Below are positions 9,985 to 22,200 of a stretch of 64,000 nt of DNA, one piece after another. This DNA comes from Rosellinia necatrix (Eukaryota > Ascomycota > Sordariomycetes > Xylariales > Xylariaceae): assembly GCA_021209875.1 (NCBI GenBank), contig JAGYVD010000006.1:1302001-1366000 (forward strand), written 5' to 3'. How positions within the stretch are numbered: the stretch's first letter is position 1; every line of letters starts with the position of its first letter. A program made the position numbers and the translations under genes. Below the pieces are notes generated by a model that did no database searches, had not been told where the DNA came from, and saw only the letters and a program-made list of their open reading frames with translations.

Positions 9985-11983
9985 ATGGCGTCGTACTCCT
10001 GCCAGAGCAGCGGTGGCTCCGGCTCCAGCACCGCTGTGATAGAGATGGAGCCGGTGCACCTGTCGCCGGCATCAAACAACAAGAGCGCGGAGGCTATCTC
10101 GGCGCCAATGACGATGCTGAAGACGACGACACCGGCGCTGCTACACGACTCGTCATCTAGACGCCGGGCGAGCTCCGACGAGGAGAACCAGGACGGCGGC
10201 TCCGGACCCCCGCCGCCCACCACCGCCGTGGTCAAGGAACGGTGGAACTACCCCCGGTCCAACATCCCGCGTATCACCTCGTGCTTTTACTCGTTCCTCG
10301 TCATGGGCGCGAACGATTCAGCCTACGGGGTAAGTTTTGCCATTTTATTACCCCTTATTAATAAAGGGGACCGAAAAGGGGGGAGGGAGGGGAAACAAAA
10401 ACCAGTTTGCTAACATGGAAATGAAATAGCCTCTTATCCCATATGTATGACAACCTTTTCACTTAAACCACTCTTCATCAAGATTTTCGGTATACTTTCA
10501 CCATCGTTGCTATCAACTCCGAACACAATTCCGACAAGATGCCCCATAAGAAAAGAAAAGAAATAAGAAAAATAGATAAAAATGAGATCAAACAAAGAAT
10601 AAACCCCCCAACTGACACGCAGCGCAGCTCCAAGAATACTACCACCTGTCGTACATCGTGATCTCGCTGGTGTTCCTGTCGCCGTTCGTGGGGTACACGG
10701 TGGCGGCGGTGCTGAACAACACGTTCCACACGCGGCTGGGGCGGCGCGGGGTGGCGCTGGCGGCGTCGTGCAGCCACCTGGTGGCGTACATCGTCATCGC
10801 GGCGCACCCGCCGTACCCCGTGCTTGTGGTGGCGTTCGCGCTCGCCGGCTTCGGCAACGGCATCGCGGACGCCGGCTGGAACGCCTTCGTCGGCAACCTC
10901 GACCGCGCCAACGAGCTGCTCGGCGTCCTCCACGGCCTCTACGGCGCCGGCGCCGTCATCAGCCCCCTCATCGCCACCACCATGATCACGAAGGCTGGCC
11001 TGCCTTGGTATGCGTTCTATTACCTCATGGTAAGTCTTCTTTTGTTCTTTTCCCGTCCCCTTCCCCTCTTTTTTTTTTTTTTTTTTTTCGCGCGCTGTGT
11101 CACATCAGCTTCTAATCTGGCGGCCCGGTGAACATGGGAACCAAATCACGCCGAAACTAACCTCACCCCTGCCTGGTAGATCGGGCTCGCCGGCCTTGAA
11201 ATCCTGGTCACGGGCGCCGGCTTCTGGACCGCCACGGCACAGGAATACCGCGACTCCGTGGCCGCGAGCTCGGGCACTTCGAGCGGTGGGCTGAAAGAAG
11301 TGCTGTTCAAGAGACCCGCGGCCCGCGTCGCTTGGCTCTGCGCGCTCTTCCTGCTGGGCTACGTCGGCGTCGAGGTCGCCCTCGGTGGCTGGATCGTCGA
11401 GTTCATGATCCAGGTCCGCCACGGCGGCGCCTTCGAGAGCGGTATCACGGCCACCGGGTTCTGGCTCGGCTTGACGATCGGGCGGTTCGTCTTGGGGTTC
11501 ATTACGCCTAAGATTGGCGAGAAGCTTGCTATTATGGTATGTGTTGACCTTCCGCCCGCCTAAGAGGCTAGCTTAGCAAAGCTAGTCTCCTCCCCCTCCT
11601 TCCTTCTCTGCGGCGAACTAACGATCGGCGATAATAACCAGATCTATCTCCCTATCACAATGGGGTTCGAGCTCCTGTTCTGGCTAGTCCCGCAGTTTAT
11701 TGTCTCCGCCGTCTCTGTCGCTTTACAGGGTTTCTTCATTGGGCCCTTATTCCCGGCCGTCATCGTCGTCATGTCCAAGCTCCTGCCGCACCACCTCCAT
11801 GTCAGCGCTATCGGCTTCGCGGCCGCGTTTGGGGGAAGCGGTGGTGCCGTCCTGCCGTTCGCTGTCGGCGCCGTCGCGCAGGCGAAAGGTGTGCAGGCCC
11901 TGCAACCCATCATCCTGGCGCTATTCGGGGCCATCTTCGTCGTTTGGTGCGGACTGCCGAGGATAGGGAAGAAGAAGGAGTAA
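9985..11983 (+). CDS. MFS transporter, Bsc6/fucose-permease-like, five exons
   Basis: A 12-TM-type major facilitator, probably a plasma-membrane symporter; the substrate is unknown. Exons by splice sites and phase: 9985-10329, 10430-10444, 10628-11029, 11180-11536, 11642-11983, all phase 0, giving 486 residues. Exon 2 is a 15-nt microexon encoding PLIPY. It restores the family's first-helix wording (ANDSAYG, then LIPY, then LQEYYHLSY). Branch sites CTAAC or CTGAC precede the acceptors at 10429, 10627 and 11641. Later signatures are SPFVGYTVAAVLNN, GFGNGIADAGWNAFVGNL, GLYGAGAVISPLIAT, GWIVEFM, and GFWLGLTIGRFVLG with its conserved Gly/Arg. The first ~80 residues are a hydrophilic Ser/Pro-rich cytosolic tail. 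The Bsc6-like placement comes from recalled family wording. Exon 3 shows an abrupt wobble-base switch near 10841. Confidence 0.9.
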
Positions 11984-13085
11984 AATTTTTTGGACTACGC
12001 GTCGTGTGGGGACGAAGACAGGAGTGTGGAATACAAGAAGCATGCGCCCACGCCGTGGTCCTGGCACGAGACTGCGGTGACCGGATTGGGTCATGACGGT
12101 AAAAGGGGTAGCAAACATATTGTAATGTGCGACACATTTTCACGTCCGATGATGAACCACCAATCCAGTTGAGATTTTTAATGTCTAATTCTGGATGGGT
12201 TCAATAATGGAATGAGCGGGCCGAGAGACCAGGATGCGGTTCCCATTGATCCGATGTCCTGCAGACGATGAGGATCCGGGTCCGGAATTGCGGCCGCATG
12301 ATCAGGGTCCGAGTAGTGGGGCGAGGAGAGGGGGGAAGGAGGGGGGGGGTTCCGTCGCCCCTCCTCCAATGCCCCTCCTATTTGTGTAACGCGATGGTCG
12401 TGCACACCTAGATAGGTTTCTATATATCTATGTGCATGCTCGGGTAGCATCCTCCTCTGGCCCCTACCTGCTGGACCAAAGAGGTAGTGCTGTGGTGTTT
12501 TGCATGATACACTGATACCTACCATGCATGGCCCCAATGAATGTCCTGATTAGCAGAAACCTGCAAGTCGAAGTGAAGGGGGGTTGAGCTGAATGCGGTC
12601 GAACGCATCTAACATGCATATCTGCCCAACCCGGCAGTTCCTTTGGTAATTAATGGCACCGCTTTATTTATACGAGGCGTGTGCTAACAATGCAACCTGA
12701 CGTAATTGCAGCCACTTGCACCCTTTTGCGGGCAATTCCCAAGCATCGCTATATCCACCATAACATTGAAACTGAAGGGGATGTTGTGACAACTTAGGTA
12801 GCTTGGGTACCTGTCAGAAAGTGCCGGCACAACCAGCGGGAGGTACGATCTTGGATTTGTGCGGGTTATGTGATGCCCCGTGGCCGGTTTGCAAATGATC
12901 TCGGCCTGCTTTGGGATCGCCTTAGCGAGCGTTAGCTTGTCCCATCACCTAACACGTGCCTCCTCCACTAGGTGTGGCCCCAATCCGATAGAGGTCGGCA
13001 GGGTCTTCCGGATGATCCGCCAGGTGCGTAGCGTGACGCTGTGGGGAGGGGGAGAGATGGGCGGCTCGATCCGACAGGTTTCGGC

Positions 13086-13120
13086 CGGGCAGGGCAGGGC
13101 AGGACAGGGCAGGGCAGGGC
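13086..13120. repeat. (GGGCA)n pentamer repeat
   Basis: Six to seven copies of GGGCA, one changed to GGACA, lie in the spacer. Another G-rich pentamer tract starts less than 60 nt downstream. Confidence 0.85.
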
Positions 13121-13177
13121 TCAGTTTACACGTACGTATGCGCGCGATTGCCTTGTGCGGGCTAAGGTAAGCAGATC

Positions 13178-13237
13178 AGAGGAGAGGGGAGGAGAGGAGA
13201 GGAGAGGAGAGGAGGAGGAGAAGGAGAAGGAGAAGGA
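13178..13237. repeat. (GGAGA)n purine tract grading into (GGAGAA)n
   Basis: The strand is all purine for about 60 nt, with GGAGA pentamers followed by GAGAAG hexamers. Such mirror-repeat purine tracts can form triplex DNA. Confidence 0.85.
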
Positions 13238-14370
13238 GGGACGAGGTGGTGCTTGCTTGCTTGCTCTGCCCTGCACCAGTAATCGCAGCAGGCAGCAAGA
13301 GCGATGCATGGTTGTTCGTGGTTGTTCGCATGTGAGACGCCGTGTTACCCACGCTCTCCATAGGCCGAATGGACTCGGGGGCGTTATTCCGGCCTGTGGG
13401 TGGCCGTTCGCTGTTGCGTGTCCCCCTCTGCCGCCTGCATAACCGGCCCCCCCAACGATCTAGAACCCGAGTGCTCGGGAATCAAAATGTGGGCGGATGT
13501 TCGAAGGCCGCCTGGGATGCTATGCGGAGAGCCGCTGTCTGCCCCACGACGACGAGCTCGCGCTTCGCTTCGTCCCGTCTGCGTTGCGCAAAGCGACTCA
13601 TGTTCACTGACTATTAGCGCGACTAGGAATGCCACTCTGACGGACCCCCAAGGTTGGGCATTTGCCTTGCCGTCCCCTATGTCCTCGGCGAAGCGAAATC
13701 GGACTGGTAGCGCATCTGGCCCCCTTGCAAGGGAGAGAATGCCGTATCCCATGGCAGTGACTGACTACAACGACATACATGCATTAGGTGAGGCGCGTCG
13801 AGTCTTATCACCTGGTGTCCCTGAGAGAGTCGCAATGCCGTCTCAGTCATTGGCGACTCTAAACCCGAGGCGAGCCAGGGCCACAGTATCGTTTCAACAT
13901 TGGCATACGGTATATAATGGCAGTCTAACGCCTTCAGCTCTCGAGGCTAGCTCACCTATCTACAAGGTCCTTGTTTCTGTGTGAATCAAGATTCAAAGCA
14001 ATCACCTGCCTATCTATGTGTGGAAGGCTGTCATTTAAATTGCGTAAGCAGGTGTTCATCTCCACGTCAGTACCACAGAAGCCTTTGGCTGCCAGAAGAA
14101 GCACGGGAGGGAGAGAAGGCAAAAGAAAGAGCCACTGTATATTGTGTGTTGATGGCGTTGTCTTCTACTCCTACTCCTAATACTACTGTACGTAGAGGCA
14201 AGGCCGTAACTAGTAGAAACCAGGCTAAATAAATACCAACGTTCTGCAAATACTGTAAATACTACAATACAAATGCTACAAATACTACAATTAACCAGAG
14301 TGAATGAAGTAAATAAACTCAGTTGGTTGACGTCGTCCTTGATGAGATAAGTAACTGGTTTTCATCCAGA

Positions 14371-14402
14371 GGCAAGGCGAGGCGAGGCAAGGCGAGGCAG
14401 GC
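14371..14402. repeat. (GGCRA)n pentamer repeat
   Basis: Alternating GGCAA and GGCGA pentamers, about six copies, form a third pentamer tract in the same spacer. Confidence 0.8.
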
Positions 14403-15196
14403 CATGTTTGGCCCATCGTGCACTCTGCCAGCCGGGCTGGTACGATGTCGCTTGCCCTGGCGGCGATGCGATAGCTACTTAATAGCCAAGGTCATTCACT
14501 CCCACCTATCAACGAAGCATCAAGAAGATACGACAAACATCGAGATCAAGCCATCGAGGTAATGGTAGGTTCTAGAATGTACAGCACCCAAACAAGGAGC
14601 TAGATAACCGCGTGGTAATACCCAAGATACCCACAGGTACATAGCTAGGTACATCGAACCCCGTTGCAGCTAATTCTAGGGAGGCACAGCTGCCTCTCGT
14701 AGCGAGGGTGCGGACCTCCACGCAGACCTTAGCGCGGATTGACCCTCACAAGCCACACTAGATGTAGGTACCTGTGCATGTACCTGAGGGAATGGGGGTT
14801 GGCCGGCAAGGCACCTGCATTGTGACGACTTGGACTGATGACCGGCGACGAGAGCTCTCCAAGATATCCATAGCTTTTTGATGATAAAAACACCCAGCCT
14901 ACTACGTTTGGCCGCCCTTGTCTTCCTGCTCTGCTTCATACCAAATTCTCTGGCACCAGGGAAAAGGCCACTTGAGAGAGGATTGGCCCAGGGCTCTAGA
15001 TTTCCCCCCTTGCTTTCCAGCCTATATGACTGGCCAACACGATCCTAGGTACTGCTGCTGCTATTACCCTGTTATTCAGAAAGGCCCGGGAATGTTGGAG
15101 GGTGTTGTTGTGAGGTGTGAAGCGGTTAGAAGATTAAAGTATGTATGTCCGTCTTTGCTCATGGCCGATTGGGTACTTACGCAATCGTGGGTACAA

Positions 15197-15279
15197 CATC
15201 CTGTTCACGCATCCTGTTCACGCATCCTGTCCACGCATCCTGTCCACGCATCCTGCTCATGCACCCTTGTTCACGCATC
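15197..15279. repeat. 13-nt tandem repeat (CATCCTGTTCACG)
   Basis: Five near-perfect head-to-tail 13-nt units (variants TTCACG, TCCACG, CTCATG) are followed by one degenerate unit. It is upstream of BLM10, with no sign of coding. Confidence 0.9.
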
Positions 15280-15910
15280 TATCTCGTTGCGTGTTGCGTT
15301 TTAGTCATTCATTGTCTCATTCCTCGTCTAGAGGGGGATTCTTCCACAATCTCCGTCGTCACAAACCTCAAGACAATGAATGGCCTGTTGACCAAGTAAC
15401 CATTTAGATAATTCACGCCCCGAGAATCACAGTAGACGGAAGTAGCGACGCGCTGTCAAAGGGGCAGACAGGCACAACCTTGGAAGTGCCTAGCTGCTGG
15501 AATCCACAGGCCGACGTACACTACCAGCTCACCCCAAACCCCGTCTAGCTATATACATCCCTATGTACTGCCCACCCGGGTAGCTCGACAGGCATTGATT
15601 ACTATCTTATCTGCGCCGGCTGCACTAATACGCTCCGCCACCAACAAGCTCGAGGTGCGGCGTCACACTGGTTGGCCGTTCGGTCACTTGCATAGGTACA
15701 ACTTGATCGATCCCCCCCCCCTTCCTCCCTCTCCCCTTTTGAAACCACCTAACACAGGGTATAGCATAGCTCCCCGCGATAGAGCTGTAGATTTGGAAGT
15801 AGGGGACAAAACGGCGCAAGAACGGGAAGAATCAAAAAAGAAAGTGCACCAAAGAAGGATTTCCGTACCGTCAGCTGGCGACTCTCATGTCCCTCCTTGC
15901 GCGGCCATTT

Positions 15911-15982
15911 CGCCACGAGACACCACCCCTCGGGACATCTTCCCCTCGAGAGACACCTCCCCTCGAGACACCACCCCTCCCC
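15911..15982. repeat. imperfect repeat with CGAGACACCACCCCT units
   Basis: Three to four related units of about 15-24 nt, containing GAGACACC and CCCCTCGAGA, lie about 200-275 nt before the BLM10 start codon, probably in its promoter or leader. Confidence 0.7.
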
Positions 15983-16185
15983 TCTTCCCAGCGATAGCCA
16001 CCGAATACGACCCTCGACACTACCACCGCCCCCCCGATCTGCCTACATTGATGCCGCCTCTGAGTCTCGCTCTTCCTGCTTCTCCTTCTCCTCCTCCCTC
16101 CCCCGCCAGTTCGAGTCAATATCCTCGATTTGAACGCCTTCGCCGTAGCCTTCCATAGCCATCGCAACCGGAACCGTTCTTCGCC

Positions 16186-19100
16186 ATGGAGGAGAGCTAC
16201 GATACACCCTCGACGCCGGCATTCAATCTTGCCTCCCACGTCCTGAACTCCCAGTCCATTGGGGACACTATATCGAGGGCAACGTCTCCGGGTCTGCCTG
16301 CCGAGGCTAGTGCAAATGATAACAAACGGTATCGGCCGCGGACTTTCGCCTACTTTAAGCATCTCCCATACGATGTCGAAGAGGAGTCTCAGCGTGATGC
16401 CGCTTTACAAGGCATCTTGAAGCAGCTCTTCATATCAATTAAGGCCGAAGACTTCTCTCCAGGGGCCTTGCATTGGACCCGCCAATTGCAAGCATGGCTT
16501 TCCCTGAAGTTTGATATGCCACACGAGCTGCGGGCCAGACTCGCGAAGGTCTATTTTTATCTCGCCCTGGCCCCGGGTTTGGATAGCAGCGCAGCTGATA
16601 GGTTCTCGAGGATGGTTGTCACGTTGACCAGGTTTGTCTTGCCCCTCCCCTCCTCCACCCCTTCCCCCCGTCGCTATATTCATCTTGCCTTGGTTTGGTG
16701 GGGCTAACAATCCATATTATTGTAGAAAGAAGCATTTCCTCAAGCCGCAAGATGACTTAATACTAGACTGGCGCCCTCTTTGGAAGGAGATTAAAGCTAT
16801 AGTTCTCCCCGCCGAAGCACCGGCCCATCACTCTTCGATAAGACGGGGACTTAAGCACTTGTGGAAGTTATGCCTCCACTCGCAGGCCTATTTCGACCCA
16901 AAGCAGCGGTATCCTATGCTGCAAGAGGTTCTCCCCTTCTTCAGCACCTCAGACCTTTCGGACGGCTTTATCGTGCTTGGCATCTTGAACGTCCTGATGC
17001 CAACGGCGCCCGCCCCGCCCACAGAACCGCACTCCCAACCGTCGGACTTTCTGCCTACCTTCTTCCACCTGTGGTCGTTAGTGTCGCGGTCGAAAGTAGT
17101 CGACAACACCCTACTCGATATTCTTTCAAGGCTCGCCCGAGATTTTCTGTCTTGTCTACATGTGCCTTTCGGCGAACATGGCATATTTACGCGCGACCAG
17201 TCTGATCTCATATTCACCGCCATTCTCCGTCTAACAGATATCCCCGTCGGCCAGGCGAACTCGCCTTATAGCAACGTTGATTACTCGGCTGGCATGGCTC
17301 TGTTTTTGGAGAAAGACAAGAAGAAATACCCTGTGACATATATCATCGCCCGCTGGATAGTATCGTCATTATCGCCACATTGTCTTGGAAAGGAGAGCTC
17401 CGTTCTGGTTAGTCTGGAGGGCCTCATGGAATCCGTTGATACCTTTTTTCACCCATCCAACCATGGCTCGTGGACTAGAATGCTCTCTCAATTGACATAC
17501 TACCTATCGGAATTATTTGTGTCTCGCTGGTGCAAGGAGCAGAACGGAGAGCAGGATACTCCTACCGACAGGCGGATCAACGCGGAGCTGAAACGGCGGT
17601 TTGTGTTGTGCTTGCGAGAAGTCACTTTCATGGGGCTTTATGGAAAGGGCAGCTCCGTCACCAGCATGTACTTCGGCGCTCTTCAAAATTTGACTTTTCT
17701 GGAGCCCGATTTGATGCTTCCCGGTGCACTTCAGCGTTTCTACCCTAGCTTACAAGGCCTGGTCGAGGTGCACCGCACTACATCCAGCCTTATTGGCTTG
17801 CAGATGATTGCGAATGTTATGTCGAGACAAAAAGGCTTCAGGTGCCACATCACTGCCCTGTTAGCACTGGCATTGCCTGGCATTGATGCCAACGACCTCA
17901 ACAAGACACAGTATACCCTGAACTTCATCCAAACTGTGGCGTATAGTATTCCCTTTGCGAACTTGGCCAAAGAGGACAGCAAAATACACGACACTAGTTT
18001 GGCCATGCAATGGGTACAAGGGGAAATGGATCGAATGGAAGCAGAAGGCCAAGATGTTCAAATCAACTACAAGGACGAGCTAAGCGACGAAGTTGAAACT
18101 GATATAGCTCGATCATCCACCGCTGGTTTTGCCGAATTTGTTATTACACTCTTAGGCAAAGTTTTCACCCTGCTAGAAAACCTTCCAGATTCGTCCCACG
18201 TGAGATCTGGCTCGCCAGAAGACAATATTATTAATACACTACCGGCAGCTCTAACTCCCATGTTCGCCTCGTTATCCCCAGACCTTTTCGACATGACCCT
18301 GGAGAAACTGGCGACGTTTGTATCCTCACATGTCATACATCAAGCGCGGGATGCCATGGCGTGGATTTGTAATGCACTCTGCAAAGTGAACCCCGAGAAG
18401 ACGCTCAAAGTGTTTATCCCTATGCTAATTGTCAATATCCGCCACGAAATTGACTCAAATGGCGCCGCATCCGATCGTAGCAGTGGTACGGAGATACTTC
18501 CCCGCGACAGAGCCCTCGTGTGGCACATAAGCATTCTGAGCATGTGTGTTGTCCACGTGGGAAGCGAGGTACTCAACTACAAGAAAGACCTGTTTGACAT
18601 TGCAGAGTATATGCAAGAGAATTGTCGGGGCCTTCCCACTATTCATATCAGCAACTTCATCCACCATCTGCTCCTCAATCTTACACATACGTACCCGATT
18701 GATACTGCTCTGTACGAGCCTGAAGTCATCAAGCGTGGTCTGGACGTTGATGACTGGGGGAAGCCAACAAGTCCCGCAGATCTCACCATTCACTGGCACC
18801 GACCTCATCCTAATGAGATTCAGTTTGCTATTGAACTCTTTGAGTCTCAGACAGGTGCAGCTATGCGCCGCTTAGAGGCGCTTATGAGTGAGAAGCCTCC
18901 TGTAAGCAGGGGCGGTAAAAACAAGGAGTGGTCCGACGAGACTTCTCGCCAGCTAAGTCAACTACGGCTGGTGATTTCAGGCGTTGCGGCTCTATTCGAC
19001 CCGAAGAGGGCTTCAGGCGAAGCCAATATTCAGCACCATGGCAATGGTTTGGTGAACGGAGACAATGGCGATGTAGATATGGGGGGTGTTGACGATGACG

Positions 19101-22100
19101 CGGAAACTGACGACCCACTAGCAGAGGCTGGTGAAGACGACGAAACGAAGCCCCAGTTCAAATATCAGGCTGGTTACTTGCTAACTCCCGGCACAGCCTC
19201 CTATAACCACATACACAATCTTCGAGATGATATTGGGAAATTACTGTCAAGAACTCATTCGTTTCTGAATGCCCATCAGGAAGATGATGTTGCTTGCTTC
19301 ACCGCACTTTACTCTACCTACCGTACATGGATCACCGACGTCGGCTTCGAGCGGTCCGCACATCCTCTAGACCGCCTTCTCCGACTATACAAGGCGGATA
19401 TAGCTCCTTTCAAGATTAGTGGCTTGCGCAAGCAGTACCCGCGTCCCCTACTTGTAAAGCGGGCAGACGGATACCAGCAGCAACGTGTCAAGCATAACTC
19501 GACGATTCGGCGGAAGAGTGAACTGGATAAGCAACTACTTCTTGATCTTGCCGAATCTTCCGTTTCCTCGTATGCCGATGTGCGAAGGATAGCACAAGGG
19601 GCTCAAGACGCTTCAGTCAAAGCCCTAATCGGAGGGAGGCCTCTTGTTATCCCGGTTATTTTAGAGAGATTTCGCAAGGCTCTAGATGAAATGGACCACG
19701 ATCGAATAAAGGGTTCCATGTATACCCTACTGTTTACGAGCCTTTTAAAGACCTTGATTAAAGACTGGCGATTTGCGCCGGAGATGATGCGTCTTTATAT
19801 CAAGACAGCCGGGGTCGACAAGACCTCTATTCAGAGCCTCGGCACAACCGCGGTATATCCACTCATCGAGTTTGGCAAGCGGTTCGAATTGATGGTCATA
19901 ACAGATGACAATATTGTGGATTTAATCAAACCCGAACAAGACTGTTCAGAGGCCATTGCGGCGAGGCATGACTTTATCGTCGAACGCAGAGCACAGGTTG
20001 AGAAAAAGAAGGCCGACCTCGGCCTAGAATTGGTCGAATTGGCAAAGGGCTCGCACTGGAAGACAGCTAGCCGTTGTGCCGTCTTTGCAACTAATTTGTC
20101 TATACGCTTTAAAAGCATCGCGCCTCCCGAGTTCATCGAACTTGTTGCCAACGGCACCAATGACCCGCATCCCGGATTGAGGGCAAACTATTTGTCTGCG
20201 TTCTCTCTAGTCTTTCTTGCTATTGATCAACGGGCCATCTATCATCATAGTTATCGGAACTATCTCCTAGAGAAGGAGCGGGTGACAAACAAGATCACTG
20301 TGCCCGTCCCTAAAGGCGACGCCGAATTCACCGCAAGATATCTGGACAACTTTACACGCCCAGAAGATGCCGAGTATCTGATTGATTCGGATCACCCCGG
20401 CTGGCTGGTATGGGGGAAGAGTTTCTACGCCTTCAAAGCAAAGTCCGAGAGGTTTGATGATTACGATGAGTTAGAAAGGGCCACTCGCAAGCAAATCGGC
20501 GGTCTGCTCACTAGGCAGTGGCTCGCCAAGTTCTTTGATCATCTGAAGCAAGAACCGCGAGATACCACATCCGACAGATTTCGGACATCCAACGTGGGAC
20601 TCCTCATGCGTGTGTTCGACCTGATGCATTCAGGAGAAACCGTGATCAAGTTTGAAGACGTCAAGGAGCTGACCATGGAGCTATACGGAGACGGGAGTGA
20701 CAAGCATCAACACCGAGCCACGGCTGAGATCTTAGGGGCCATGCTTAATGGGCTAAATGATGCCCCAGTCGAAGTCAAAAGGCTGGTGTGGGATTTTGCA
20801 CTACCGCTAATCGTGAACATCTTTTCAGATAGTTTGACGCCAGAAAATCAATCCTACTGGGTTACTTTCCTCCATTTTCTCATGGACAGCAAGGATCCCC
20901 GAAGAGCCCACGAACTCGTGACGAAACTGAGTTCGTTCCGACTCGATATGAATTCTAATGCAGCCTTTAAGGAATCTTCCAAGGTACAACTGCTAGAGTT
21001 CCTCATCAACGATGGGGGATGGCATTATCGGCTCGAACAACCTATTCTCGAGAACTTCCTCACACATATCGACCACCCGTACAAATCTGTTCGTGAAGCA
21101 ATGGGCCGTGTCATTGCGACCATATATCGCACTCGTTATTTTGAATCCTTCGAGAATGTGGACGTCCTACTCGAGAAAAACAAGGCGGAGTCTAGTATCG
21201 GCATCCGGCCATACAAACCAACAGATGAGTTCGTAAGGACGATAAAAGATGTGTTTGGTCGTCTCGAGGTGTGGCGGCAACAGCGTACACCTGGTCAACA
21301 GACGCCCTCGCCGTACACATCAGGGTCGAAGACAGTGCTTACATGGCTGGATAGCACTCTTTCATCCCAAGAATGCACGCAATTAATCCCCTTCTTCCCA
21401 GATCCGTTCGTTGATCAGCTGCTGCACATGATGGATGTCAAGGAAGACCCGGAATTGATGCGATTAGCATACCACGTGTATCGTCATCTGCCAAACATCC
21501 CGTTCCGTACTGGGGAGGATGGGCCATTCATTACGGCACTAATTCGCCTTGGCACGACATCTACAAGCTGGCACCAACGACTGCGCGCTCTTGTCAACAT
21601 GCAAGTGATATACTTCAGGCGCCTATTTCTTATGGATACATCACATAGAGAGCTTCTCTTTAATGCGGTTGGTGACATGCTTAGCGACACTCAACTGGAG
21701 GTGCGAACCGTGGCCGGTGCGACGCTAGCGGGTATGATTCGATGTTCCCCCGTGGCTATCCGCAATCCCATCATCGCTACCTTGAAGTCGCGGTTCGAAA
21801 CTCAGCTATCACGCAACCCGATGCCCAAGAAAAAGATTCCCGGTACGGAGACGCCATCGGGCGACACGCAAAAAGTTATCAAGAGACACGCCGCCGTTCT
21901 AGGCCTTGGTGCCTTGATCGAAGCGTTCCCCTATGCGACTCCCCCGCCATGTTGGATGCCTGAGGTGCTGGCCCTTCTAGCCAGACGCGCGGCTAGTGAT
22001 CCTGGCGTTGTAGGGAAGGCCACGAAAGGCATTTTATCCGAATTCAAAAAGACAAGACAAGATAGTTGGGCAGTCGATCAAAAGGTTGGTGCAGTGCCGC

Positions 22101-22200
22101 AGCGATTCTAATACGTCACGAACTAACATACTCTTAGTACTTTACCCCCGAACAGCTTGAGGACCTCGAGGGCGTACTCTGGAAGAGCTACTTCGCGTAG
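16186..22200 (+). CDS. BLM10: proteasome activator Blm10/PA200
   Basis: A giant HEAT-repeat protein that caps the ends of the 20S proteasome and opens its gate, acting mainly in nucleus and cytosol. Exons are 16186-16631, 16726-22084 and 22138-22200, giving 1955 residues, typical of the family. Both introns are canonical: 94 nt with a CTAAC branch, and 53 nt with CTAAC before TAG. The start ATG has a good context (TCGCCATGG). The N-terminus has the family segment RPRTFAYFKHLPYDVEEESQ followed by KPQDDLILDWRPLWKEIK. Further Blm10 wording appears across the body, such as MYFGALQNLTFLEPDLMLPG and YPLIEFGKRFELM. An acidic linker (about residues 960-990, GDVDMGGVDDDAETDD) interrupts the helical repeats. 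The tiny last exon encodes YFTPEQLEDLEGVLWKSYFA: the C-terminal anchor reads YFA, where the usual Hb-Y-X anchor of this family is YYA. Convergent with the FAX-like gene, 596 nt between stop codons. Confidence 0.97.

Larger units (their letters stand above)
11984..16185. other. repeat-rich spacer, no gene recognised
   Basis: About 4.2 kb lie between the MFS gene and BLM10. It carries several short tandem repeats (13086-13120, 13178-13237, 14371-14402, 15197-15279, 15911-15982). Long GC-rich open frames near 13.4-14.0 kb are open on both strands, start without ATG and look like chance. The last ~600 nt are pyrimidine-rich and probably form the BLM10 leader. Confidence 0.55.

Noticed and set aside
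13400..13984. 194-codon open frame in the MFS-BLM10 spacer
   Set aside because: Starts at GTG, the opposite strand is also open over the same stretch, no motif or conserved wording, GC-rich DNA gives such frames by chance.
15595..16158. 187-codon frame just upstream of BLM10
   Set aside because: Low-complexity Pro/Ser/Thr translation of a pyrimidine-rich leader that overlaps a repeat; more likely 5' UTR or promoter.
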